Origin: Actinomycetota bacterium
GTDB lineage: Bacteria; Actinomycetota; Actinomycetes; Streptosporangiales; Streptosporangiaceae
DNA: 7,592 bases
Direction of reading: 5' to 3'
Assembly (NCBI GenBank): GCA_003541285.1
Contig: DPMS01000659.1
Coordinates: 1 to 7,592 of the forward strand
Positions 1-6,166 of this stretch are shown piece by piece. The notes beneath the pieces were generated by a model, which was not told where the DNA came from, did not search any database, and saw only the letters and a list, made by a program, of their open reading frames with translations. Numbering within the stretch: position 1 is the stretch's first letter; each line of letters starts with the position of its first letter. A program made the position numbers and the translations under genes.

Positions 1-2660
1 GTCCGCGGTTCATTGATGTAGCGGTGCCACTCGTCAGCGGTCAGCTCGCGTCCGGCCGCATGGCGCGCCCACGCGGTCAGAGCGCGCACGCTCAACGGGA
101 CACGGCCGCTGGGTTCAGAATCGCCAATGATCACGTAATCACCGCCGTCGTCAATAGCCAAGCGCCGGGCGTTCTTAGGAGCGGCGGATTCACAGGCAAG
201 CGCCCCGGATACCAAATCCCAGACGCGGATTCGGCAATCGTGGCTTAGGGCTGCGGCCAGCTGGCCGCCACCGAGGTCGAGATCTCTGGTGAACCCCGCA
301 GAAGCCAGGCATTCAACGTCCGAAAGATCTTCTACGTGAAGCACGCGGATGTTGTTATCATCGCACGCAACGGCAAGTGCCTGGGCGGCCTCGCTCACTG
401 CCACGGACGTTATCGGCACACCAAGATCTCGGCCACCAACTTTCTCGGCGCGGTCTGCGAGCTGGCAGATAGCAAGCTCACCCGACTCAGTACCGAGGCA
501 AGCAATACCGGCGCGCACGCAGGCAGCCACAACCACAGGCGCCGCCATGGGGATCACCGTGCCGGCGCCGTAGAGGGCCCGGCCGCGCTCATCGACGGCA
601 AACTGGATCTCGGCGTCGCCGAGGAGCCACTGTCCACTTGCACCAGGCCCACGAGACCAGTCGGACAAGGTCAGGCGCTGCCGGGCCCGAGCGAACCCCG
701 CTCCGTCGGTTTCCGTGAGGATTGGAACGATATCTGAGGTCCCCAGGCGATGCAGGCACGTGCGGACCAACCGGTCTGTCTGTGCATCGGCTGAGCGCTG
801 CAGCGCCTCGATCGCGAGAAGCAGGGCAAGAGCAGGATCTTCGGCAGTCTCAGCGCCCCGGGTGAGTGCCTCTGCCTGGCGGCCCCGCTCCCGCTCGAGA
901 TCCGCCGCCCGCTCACGGTCAGCGAGAGCCTTGCTAGCGTCCAGAAATCGGCGGTCGCCCGCGCCGAGATCATCAGGGTGCTGACCGGCCCACGCCTCGA
1001 ATGCCACCAGCCGGGTGCCACGTAGCAGATAGGACTCGTCATGTCCGCCGCGTTCCCAGTCGCTGGCCAGCCGCTCAACCTGCGAGCGTAGCCGCAGCCC
1101 TTCTTGGGCATCAAGGATCGCCTGGCGCAACGGCGGCCACTGCCGCAACAGCGCCTCGTGCGCCACCTCCACGGTGCCTTCCCCACCTTCGCGATTGCTG
1201 GTCAGCAGGCGGGCGTCGACGAACGCCTGGACGATGGCGTTTCCCGCTGCGGGGAGCTGACGGCGTTCGACGCGTCTTCGAGTTGGCTCGCCTGCTTCAT
1301 CGATCGTGACAAGCTTCAGCAGTGTGGGCAGAACCAGACCGCCGTGTCCCCGGCGGTGCAGTTCGTCGGTGAGCAGGCCGGCCTGCCGTTGCAGCGAGCC
1401 GACCACTCCTCCGAGGGCTTCGTAAGCTTTGGCGGTCACCACCCGTTCCGGGCCGGGACCCGCATCGTGGTATAGCTGCTGCAAGGTCCAGGCGAGCAGC
1501 GGGAGGGCGTCACCTCCTGTGGTGTCCTCCACCATCCGCTGGACAAGGCCGGGAGCGAAGTCGAGTCCTGCCCGCTGCGCTGGACGCTGAATGATCTCAG
1601 GCAACCGAGCGCGGCTGAGCGGCTCAATCAGCAGAATGTCGTCGATTGCCTCGGCCAAGCCGGCCCGGTCCGGAGCACTGCTGAGAAACTCCGCGCGCAA
1701 GGTAGCGATGGCCCACATCGGGCTGTCCTCGCGCAAAGCGCCGCGCAGCAAGGCGAGGAACCGTTCCTGCGCTCGTGGGCCACTACGGGTGACCAGTTCT
1801 TCGGCTTGGTCGACCACCAGCAGGACGCTGCGGCCTGCCCCACCCGTGGCCTCGCCGAGTTCGTAACCGAGTTCGATGAGGGACCCGGGTCCCTGATCCA
1901 GCCGGTCGAGGAGCCCGGTCCAGGTTCGCTCGTGGCCGGCCACCCGGAACGCCGCTCGGAGGCTATGCGCCAGACTCTGCAAGGGCTGGCGGCCTGGTTG
2001 CATCGGCGGAACGACCACCCAGCGGTTGGCGAGCCTTTCCAGCCGCGGCAGCAGCCCAGCACGCAGCAACGATGACTTCCCACTGCCAGATGGACCGGCG
2101 ATCGCCACGAACCGGCCCGGACCACGCAATAGCGTGCTCGTCAAGAGCTGGATCAGGCGGCCGATTTCCTGCTCGCGCCCAAAGAAGACGGCAGCGTCTT
2201 GCCAATCGAATGGCTCGAGCCCCGGAAAAGGCGACCGGGCGGGGTCCCAGGCAAAAGAGTCTTCTGCGCGCAACCCGGCCTGGTGAAGTCCGTCCCGCAG
2301 CTGGCCGAAGGCGGTGTCGTCAGCAGTCAGATCAACCCACTGCACATCTTGAAGCAGATCGAGCCATACGGCCGTGTCCAGCCGGACCGGAAACACCGGG
2401 TGCCCCAATGAGCGCGCCAGACTCAGCTCAGCGAAGCACCACCTCGACGCCACTGAGTCAGCGCTGGCCAGAAAAATCACACCATCGGTGCGGCGAAGCT
2501 GAGCGTATAGTTCGGCTTCCCACCGGCGCCCTGCTGGAATAGCATCTGACGGGTCAAAATCGAGGAAGAGCGCCTGGTAACCGGCGTGCCGCAGCCACTG
2601 GTGGAGCCGTTGTGCGGCAGCCTGGTCACGGCTGCTGTGACTAATGAATAGCGACGTCAT
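1..2660 (-). CDS. TIR-nSTAND1 NTPase-WD40 repeat protein (C-terminal end just outside window)
   Basis: The minus-strand frame from ATG at 2660 stays open for 886 codons to the window edge. Residues 1-~135 form a TIR domain: strand A reads LFISHSSRD immediately after the start, and a WCFAEL motif places the putative NADase glutamate at E78. Residues 143-162 carry the nSTAND1 signature (SPFPGLEPF then FFGRE). Walker A is GPSGSGKS (189-196, K195) and Walker B is VLLVVDQAEEL (279-289, D284). An AHEALL helix lies near 501 and a charged coiled-coil linker at ~578-605. A degenerate WD40-like propeller follows (~640-860; VWD around 814). The last visible motif, GRELTADEW (870-878), resembles the usual C-terminal tail of WD40 STAND proteins, so only a few codons are probably missing. 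Family logic: the propeller senses, the NTPase oligomerises, and TIR hydrolyses NAD or makes a nucleotide signal. No clear ribosome binding site precedes the ATG, but it fits the domain edge. The trigger is unknown. Confidence 0.93.
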   Translation of the reverse strand, partial: MTSLFISHSSRDQAAAQRLHQWLRHAGYQALFLDFDPSDAIPAGRRWEAELYAQLRRTDGVIFLASADSVASRWCFAELSLARSLGHPVFPVRLDTAVWLDLLQDVQWVDLTADDTAFGQLRDGLHQAGLRAEDSFAWDPARSPFPGLEPFDWQDAAVFFGREQEIGRLIQLLTSTLLRGPGRFVAIAGPSGSGKSSLLRAGLLPRLERLANRWVVVPPMQPGRQPLQSLAHSLRAAFRVAGHERTWTGLLDRLDQGPGSLIELGYELGEATGGAGRSVLLVVDQAEELVTRSGPRAQERFLALLRGALREDSPMWAIATLRAEFLSSAPDRAGLAEAIDDILLIEPLSRARLPEIIQRPAQRAGLDFAPGLVQRMVEDTTGGDALPLLAWTLQQLYHDAGPGPERVVTAKAYEALGGVVGSLQRQAGLLTDELHRRGHGGLVLPTLLKLVTIDEAGEPTRRRVERRQLPAAGNAIVQAFVDARLLTSNREGGEGTVEVAHEALLRQWPPLRQAILDAQEGLRLRSQVERLASDWERGGHDESYLLRGTRLVAFEAWAGQHPDDLGAGDRRFLDASKALADRERAADLERERGRQAEALTRGAETAEDPALALLLAIEALQRSADAQTDRLVRTCLHRLGTSDIVPILTETDGAGFARARQRLTLSDWSRGPGASGQWLLGDAEIQFAVDERGRALYGAGTVIPMAAPVVVAACVRAGIACLGTESGELAICQLADRAEKVGGRDLGVPITSVAVSEAAQALAVACDDNNIRVLHVEDLSDVECLASAGFTRDLDLGGGQLAAALSHDCRIRVWDLVSGALACESAAPKNARRLAIDDGGDYVIIGDSEPSGRVPLSVRALTAWARHAAGRELTADEWHRYINEPR

Positions 2661-2811
2661 GACTTCACATTGGACAGATCGTGGGGAACAAGGTCTGCGG
2701 CTGGGCACACCGGGTAACGGGCAATGCCATAAGTTTCCCACGACCAGCCGCCGCGAGCACCGAGTTGCGGGCCAGTTACTGGACCCGCCAGCGGCGGGCC
2801 AGGCGGGCCGG
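2644..2811. promoter_or_regulatory. Divergent start region shared by TIR-STAND and ROCO genes
   Basis: The first base of the TIR-STAND ATG (2660, minus) lies inside the annotated start of the ROCO frame (ATG 2644, plus), a 17-bp head-to-head overlap. The stretch 2661-2790 is less GC-rich at third positions than the flanking coding DNA and encodes no recognisable domain in any frame. It therefore most likely holds the TIR-STAND promoter and possibly that of the ROCO gene. I see no convincing -35/-10 pair or Shine-Dalgarno site on either strand. If ATG 2644 is the true ROCO start, its promoter must lie within the 5' end of the TIR-STAND gene. Confidence 0.35.
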
Positions 2812-5334
2812 CTGACCGAGCTGCCGGCGGAGCTGGCCCAGCTCACCAACCTTCGGCACCTGTCTCTCACGGGCAACCGGCTGGCCGAGCTGCCGGCGGA
2901 GCTGGCCCAGCTCACCGACATCCACGTCCAGGTCCGGAGCGTCTCGGGCAACCGGCTGACCGAGCGCGAGATCGGCCAACTCGCCGCCCTGCAGGACGAC
3001 CTGGGGCCGTTGGGCAATCGGTTGGTGGACCGGCTGCTGGGATCTCTGGTCGCCCAGGGCCAGGGACCCAGCCTTAGGCGCGCCTACGTGGACAGCCTGA
3101 CGGACGCCGAAGCGCGGTACGAGGCCAAGCTGCTGCTGGTCGGCGACCCTGAAGCCGGCAAGAGCTCGCTGATCGCCCGGCTGCGCGGCGAGAGGTTCCT
3201 CCCCGGCCGCAGCGCCACCCACGGGATCGAGCTGGGCTGGCTGCAGCTGCAGCATCCGAGCGAGCCGACCACGATCACCCTGCGCACCTGGGACTTCGGC
3301 GGCCAGGAGCTGTACCAAGCCACCCAACAGCTGTTCATGACACCGCAGGCGGTGTACCTGCTGGTGTGGGACGCCCGCCGGGGCGACGCCGAGCGGGTCG
3401 GCGCCTGGCTACGGCGGATCCGGCTGCTGGTCGGCGACGACGCCCGCGTTATGATCGCCGCCACCCGCGCCGACGAGCACCCCGCTGAGGCCGAACTCGA
3501 CTATCCCGCTCTGCTCCAGCACTACGGGACGGTGCTAGCTGAGCGACTGTATGAGGTCGATAGTCGCTCCGGGACCGGCCTGGAGTCCCTCCTGGCCGCG
3601 CTGGCCGCCGAGGCCGCCAAGCTGCCGCAGATGGGCGAGCAGGTCAGTCGCCGCTGGGTGGCCGCCCGCGACCAGCTCCTCGCCCATCGCGAGCCGCAGC
3701 TCTCGTACCAGGCCTGCAAGGAGATCTGCGCCAAGCAGGGGGTCGGGGCCGACCAGGCCGACGCGCTGCTCGGCTTGCTGCACCTACGCGGCCAGCTGCT
3801 GCACTACGCTAACGATCCTGACCTGCGCGAGGTCGTGGTGTTGCAGCCGGACTGGCTGACCAGGGCGATCAGCTATGTGCTGGAAGACCTCCCGACCCGG
3901 CAGTCCGGCGGCGTGCTGGCCCACGCGCGGCTCCGCGAGGTCTGGCAGGTCTACCCGCCGTCACTGCACCCCTACCTGCTGCGGCTGATGGAGCAGTTCG
4001 ACGTCTCCTACCGCCTCAGCGACGCCGACCAGCCCAGCAGCCTCGTCGGCCACCTCGTGCCCCACCAACCGCCGACCCTGCCCTGGCAGCTAGACGACCC
4101 GCCCGCACGCGGCATCCGCGAGCTCGCCGTGCGCCTGGCGCTCAGCGACGAGACCCCGGGGTTGATGGCCTGGCTGATCGTCCGCCACCACCGCTTCACC
4201 ACCGGCCTGCACTGGCGCCGCGGGGTGTTCCTGGCGCTGGCCGACGGGTTCGCCTCCCAAGGGCTGCTGGAGTTGGCCGCCGAGGGACGCGAGCTGGCGC
4301 TGACCGTGCGCGCCCCCGAACCCAGCTACTTCTTCTTCGTACTGCTGGACGGCGTCCGGCAGCTGCTCCGCGAGCGCTGGCCCGGCCTGGCCTACGATCT
4401 GCTGGTACCCTGCCAGCACCGCTACTCCGGCCCCGACCAGCGCCGCTGCCCCGGCCGTTTCCGCCGCGACGTCCTGGTCCAGCTCTACCAGAGTGGCGAG
4501 CCAACCCTGCGCTGCCCGGAGTGCGCCACTGTGCAGGACGTGGCCCGCCTGCTGACCGCCGTCGCCGCCGTCCGAGGGCCCGAGCCGGGCGGCACCATCG
4601 AGCTTGAAGCGCGGCTCGTCCAGGCGCTCCAGGGCGGGATGCAGCAGGTGCTGCAGGCCGAACTCGCTCCGATCGCCGACCTAGTGGGCAGCATTGACGC
4701 CCGCCTCGATGCTGGCCTGACGGAGATCGGCCAGACCGCCCACTTCACCCGGGCCCTGCTGCAGCGGTGGACGATCCGCTACGAAACCACCAGCGGCACG
4801 CCGCGGCTGTTCACCCTCACGCCAGTCACCAAGGAAGGCCTGAGCAAGGCGGCAGTCTGGCAGGATCGCTATCAGCTCACCGTATGGTGCGAGCACGACG
4901 ACAAGCCGCATCCGTGGCCGTCCGCCTGCTACCAGTTCACCCGGCCTAAAGACTGGCTGGTCACCATCGCACCCTACGCGATCGGCGTGCTGCGGCTCCT
5001 GCAACTGGCCGCCAAGGTCACCCTGCCGGTCACCATCTTGGCCGACGTGGATCTCAAGGGCATCAACGACGACCTGGAGGCGATGAGCTCACTCCTCCAG
5101 CAACTTCCCCTCCCGCCGCAACCCCGCGGTCCTGCCGATCCAGGCCAGGCTGTCCATCCCGTCCAGGCCGACGGCTCAGAGCTTCGTGCCCTGCGGGCGC
5201 TGCTTACCGAGCTGGACCCCAGGCGGACATTCAACGGCATGTACGTCGTGGCGACCTCATCCTGGGATGTCCGGTGGGTCTGCCAGGACCACTACCCGGC
5301 CTACAACCCAGGGCCGCCCTCCATCCCCGCATAG
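2644..5334 (+). CDS. ROCO family protein (LRR - Roc GTPase - COR - C-terminal domain)
   Basis: The 896-residue frame contains leucine-rich repeats (57-~125; two near-identical LTELPAELAQL units plus a degenerate third). A Roc GTPase follows: P-loop GDPEAGKS at 167-174 with K173, switch II WDFGGQE at 216-222, base-recognition TRAD at 274-277, and a G5-like SRSG at 307-310. Next come a COR-like region (~330-570), a Cys cluster (C590, C602, C624, C627, C-x11-C-x21-C-x2-C) that may bind zinc, and a C-terminal domain (~650-850) common in bacterial ROCO proteins. Known ROCO GTPases cycle between monomer and dimer and act as signalling switches; bacterial roles are largely unknown. The protein should be cytoplasmic, as I see no signal peptide or membrane segment. 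The start is doubtful: the only canonical in-frame starts before the repeats are ATG 2644 and ATG 2659, neither has a ribosome binding site, and residues 1-~45 have low-GC3, non-coding-like codons. The gene diverges from the TIR-STAND gene and overlaps its start. Confidence 0.92.
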   Translation: MNSDVMTSHWTDRGEQGLRLGTPGNGQCHKFPTTSRREHRVAGQLLDPPAAGQAGRLTELPAELAQLTNLRHLSLTGNRLAELPAELAQLTDIHVQVRSVSGNRLTEREIGQLAALQDDLGPLGNRLVDRLLGSLVAQGQGPSLRRAYVDSLTDAEARYEAKLLLVGDPEAGKSSLIARLRGERFLPGRSATHGIELGWLQLQHPSEPTTITLRTWDFGGQELYQATQQLFMTPQAVYLLVWDARRGDAERVGAWLRRIRLLVGDDARVMIAATRADEHPAEAELDYPALLQHYGTVLAERLYEVDSRSGTGLESLLAALAAEAAKLPQMGEQVSRRWVAARDQLLAHREPQLSYQACKEICAKQGVGADQADALLGLLHLRGQLLHYANDPDLREVVVLQPDWLTRAISYVLEDLPTRQSGGVLAHARLREVWQVYPPSLHPYLLRLMEQFDVSYRLSDADQPSSLVGHLVPHQPPTLPWQLDDPPARGIRELAVRLALSDETPGLMAWLIVRHHRFTTGLHWRRGVFLALADGFASQGLLELAAEGRELALTVRAPEPSYFFFVLLDGVRQLLRERWPGLAYDLLVPCQHRYSGPDQRRCPGRFRRDVLVQLYQSGEPTLRCPECATVQDVARLLTAVAAVRGPEPGGTIELEARLVQALQGGMQQVLQAELAPIADLVGSIDARLDAGLTEIGQTAHFTRALLQRWTIRYETTSGTPRLFTLTPVTKEGLSKAAVWQDRYQLTVWCEHDDKPHPWPSACYQFTRPKDWLVTIAPYAIGVLRLLQLAAKVTLPVTILADVDLKGINDDLEAMSSLLQQLPLPPQPRGPADPGQAVHPVQADGSELRALRALLTELDPRRTFNGMYVVATSSWDVRWVCQDHYPAYNPGPPSIPA
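2812..2919 (+). repeat. Tandem DNA repeat encoding leucine-rich repeats (69-bp unit)
   Basis: The 39-bp blocks 2812-2850 and 2881-2919 match at 37 of 39 bases and are spaced 69 bp apart, one 23-residue LRR unit. A short echo (GGCAACCGGCTG then ACCGAGC) begins the degenerate third unit near 2947, 75 bp after the second. The near-identity at DNA level suggests recent duplication or gene conversion of an LRR unit. Confidence 0.85.
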
Positions 5335-5393
5335 GCATCAATCGGCATAGGTATCAATCGCTGCGGTCACAGTACCGGTACCAGCATCAATCG
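5335..5393. repeat. Three 10-bp direct repeats GYATCAATCG
   Basis: GCATCAATCG occurs at 5335-5344 and 5384-5393, and GTATCAATCG at 5351-5360, starting right after the ROCO stop codon; start-to-start spacings are 16 and 33 bp. A longer related pair is 5350-5366 versus 5702-5717, which differ by one deleted base. They could be protein binding sites, decayed repeats in the overlapping pseudogene, or chance; the sequence does not decide. Confidence 0.45.
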
Positions 5394-5791
5394 TGGATGC
5401 TGGTAGCCGGTCGGCGTCGAGCTTGGCCGGCTCGCCGTCGATGTCGACGGTGTGGGCGCCGTCGAAGTGGACGTTCTCCTGATGGCTGGTCTATAGGTGG
5501 GTCAGGATCTCGCCGTCGACCGTTCGGCTGCCGCGGCGATGGCCAGCCCGTAGTACCCCGTGATCTGTGTGGCGACTCGCGGGCGTTCTCTTTCCACGCG
5601 GTCACGTGCGCGGGTTTCCACCTGGGGCCACGCCTCGCAGATACGGGTGCCGTGGCCGGAGGGAGCGAGCCGACCGTTGAGCGCGGCCACGCTGCTTGTT
5701 CGGTATCAATGCTGCGGATGATCTGGTTGATGGCCGTCATCAGCTTCGCCGGATTCGACCGGACTGGAGCGGCCCGGATTCCCTTCAGCAA
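5338..5791 (-). pseudogene. Decayed minus-strand gene of unknown function
   Basis: No single frame is convincing here, but protein-like stretches succeed one another across three minus-strand frames. Around 5790-5690 the frame reads AKLMTAINQIIRSIDTEQA. Around 5690-5502 another reads VAALNGRLAPSGHGT and VATQITGYYGLAIAAAAE. Around 5520-5338 a third reads TVDGEILTHL, an in-frame TAG at 5493-5491, then ENVHFDGAHTVDIDGE and LDADRL, ending in TGA at 5340-5338. The simplest reading is one gene broken by at least two frameshifts and a nonsense mutation, with its start lost toward the IS110 remnant. I do not recognise the family. It converges on the ROCO gene, with 3 bp between the two stop codons. 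The plus-strand 5274-5810 frame and the open 5387-5791 frame look like by-products of GC richness. Confidence is higher that this is decayed coding DNA than for the exact limits. Confidence 0.5.
5379..5405. terminator. 10-bp perfect hairpin downstream of ROCO gene; possible terminator
   Basis: TACCAGCATC (5379-5388) and GATGCTGGTA (5396-5405) form a perfect 10-bp stem with a 7-nt loop, 45 bp after the ROCO stop. No T-tract follows on either strand, so it is not a classical intrinsic terminator, although actinomycete terminators often lack one. The third GYATCAATCG repeat forms part of the stem and loop. It may equally be a mobile-element end or an operator. Confidence 0.3.
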
Positions 5792-5859
5792 GAAGCTACG
5801 CGCGGCCTAGCCGGGCCAGGAAACGGTTTCCCGGGGAACAGGCTCTATCGACAGTGAGC

Positions 5860-6073
5860 GCCGATCCGGTCGGGTGGCCCGGGCACGCAAGAATACGGGA
5901 TCGGCGGGCGCCAGACGGCGGCGCCAAAGCCGTCATCCCACGCCCTCAGACACAACTAGATGACATGCATCGGGCCGGGCTGAGGTCGCTGGCCGGGTGC
6001 TGGAGACCTCCTCAGCTCAGACGCGGGTCACGCGTGACCGCGTAGGTATTTCGCATGGGGGCGCGTGCGCCCC
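5860..6073 (+). ncRNA. Candidate IS110 bridge-RNA region (non-coding left end)
   Basis: IS110-group elements encode a structured bridge RNA in the non-coding end upstream of the transposase. Here that region has several possible stems: 5860-5867 with 5898-5905 (8 bp), 5907-5912 with 5920-5925 (6 bp, 7-nt loop), 5979-5985 with 6010-6016 (7 bp, 24-nt loop), the perfect 14-bp palindrome 6026-6039, and 6058-6063 with 6068-6073 (6 bp, tetraloop) 10 bp before the ribosome binding site. The location and structure fit, but I cannot identify the target and donor guide loops, so ends and identity are tentative. Confidence 0.35.
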
Positions 6074-6083
6074 TTCGGAGCTT

Positions 6084-6090
6084 GAGGAGG
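6084..6090 (+). promoter_or_regulatory. Ribosome binding site of truncated IS110 transposase
   Basis: GAGGAGG lies 5 nt before ATG 6096, an ideal Shine-Dalgarno site. It fixes the transposase start and shows that the remnant's left end is still well preserved. Confidence 0.75.
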
Positions 6091-6095
6091 TCCCG

Positions 6096-6152
6096 ATGCC
6101 CATCGTAGGCGGGCTGGATATCCACCGGAAGCAGCTGACGTCGCGGCGGTGA
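6096..6152 (+). pseudogene. IS110-family transposase, N-terminal fragment
   Basis: The frame reads MPIVGGLDIHRKQLT and then SRR-stop. The GLDIHRKQLT string matches the conserved beginning of actinomycete IS110 transposases (DEDD_Tnp_IS110, RuvC-like fold), where the first catalytic Asp of the DEDD set lies in this GLD/GVD motif (D8 here). Intact proteins are roughly 300-450 residues, so more than 95% is missing and the fragment cannot be active. Identity with the family ends at about codon 15; the remaining codons come from the adjoining DNA on the far side of the junction. The good ribosome binding site means the stub could still be translated. Confidence 0.8.
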
Positions 6153-6166
6153 TCTTGGCGGCGTGG

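Larger units (their letters stand above)
5811..6152 (+). mobile_element. Left-end fragment of an IS110-family insertion sequence
   Basis: The fragment comprises a structured non-coding end, a strong ribosome binding site and the first codons of a transposase with the IS110-type N-terminus. All later transposase sequence and the right end are absent; the match stops near 6140. The left boundary is uncertain: there are no terminal inverted repeats to mark it (IS110 elements usually lack them), and I set it loosely just before the imperfect palindromes at 5819-5838. The internal break probably came from a deletion or recombination that also removed part of the DNA on the right. Confidence 0.7.

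Noticed and set aside
336..737. Plus-strand open frames opposite the WD40 region (336-737, 349-573, 715-984, 1001-1309, 1104-1475)
   Set aside because: They lie wholly opposite the domain-rich TIR-STAND frame, show no family motifs and are typical antisense open frames in GC-rich DNA.
671..2205. Shorter minus-strand frames 671-1186, 1436-1627, 1628-2125 and 1963-2205
   Set aside because: They are out of frame with the continuous 886-codon TIR-nSTAND1-WD40 reading frame, which has no stop and carries all the expected motifs, so there is no frameshifted or split gene here.
2812..2960. Possible CRISPR-like or regulatory tandem repeat
   Set aside because: The repeats are in frame, 69-75 bp apart, and encode LRR units; there are no unique spacers between identical palindromic repeats.
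2776..3327. 183-residue minus-strand open frame opposite the ROCO LRR/Roc region
   Set aside because: It is the reverse reading of the LRR repeats (repeated GQLRRQLGQPVA strings) and has no independent support.
5274..5810. 178-residue plus-strand open frame after the ROCO gene
   Set aside because: It starts inside the ROCO coding sequence in another frame, has Arg/Ser-rich low-information sequence and no ribosome binding site; the minus strand carries better protein-like stretches.
5335..6166. tRNA, rRNA or attachment-site signals in the non-coding middle region
   Set aside because: No cloverleaf, CCA-adjacent acceptor pairing or long direct repeat matching another part of the window was seen.
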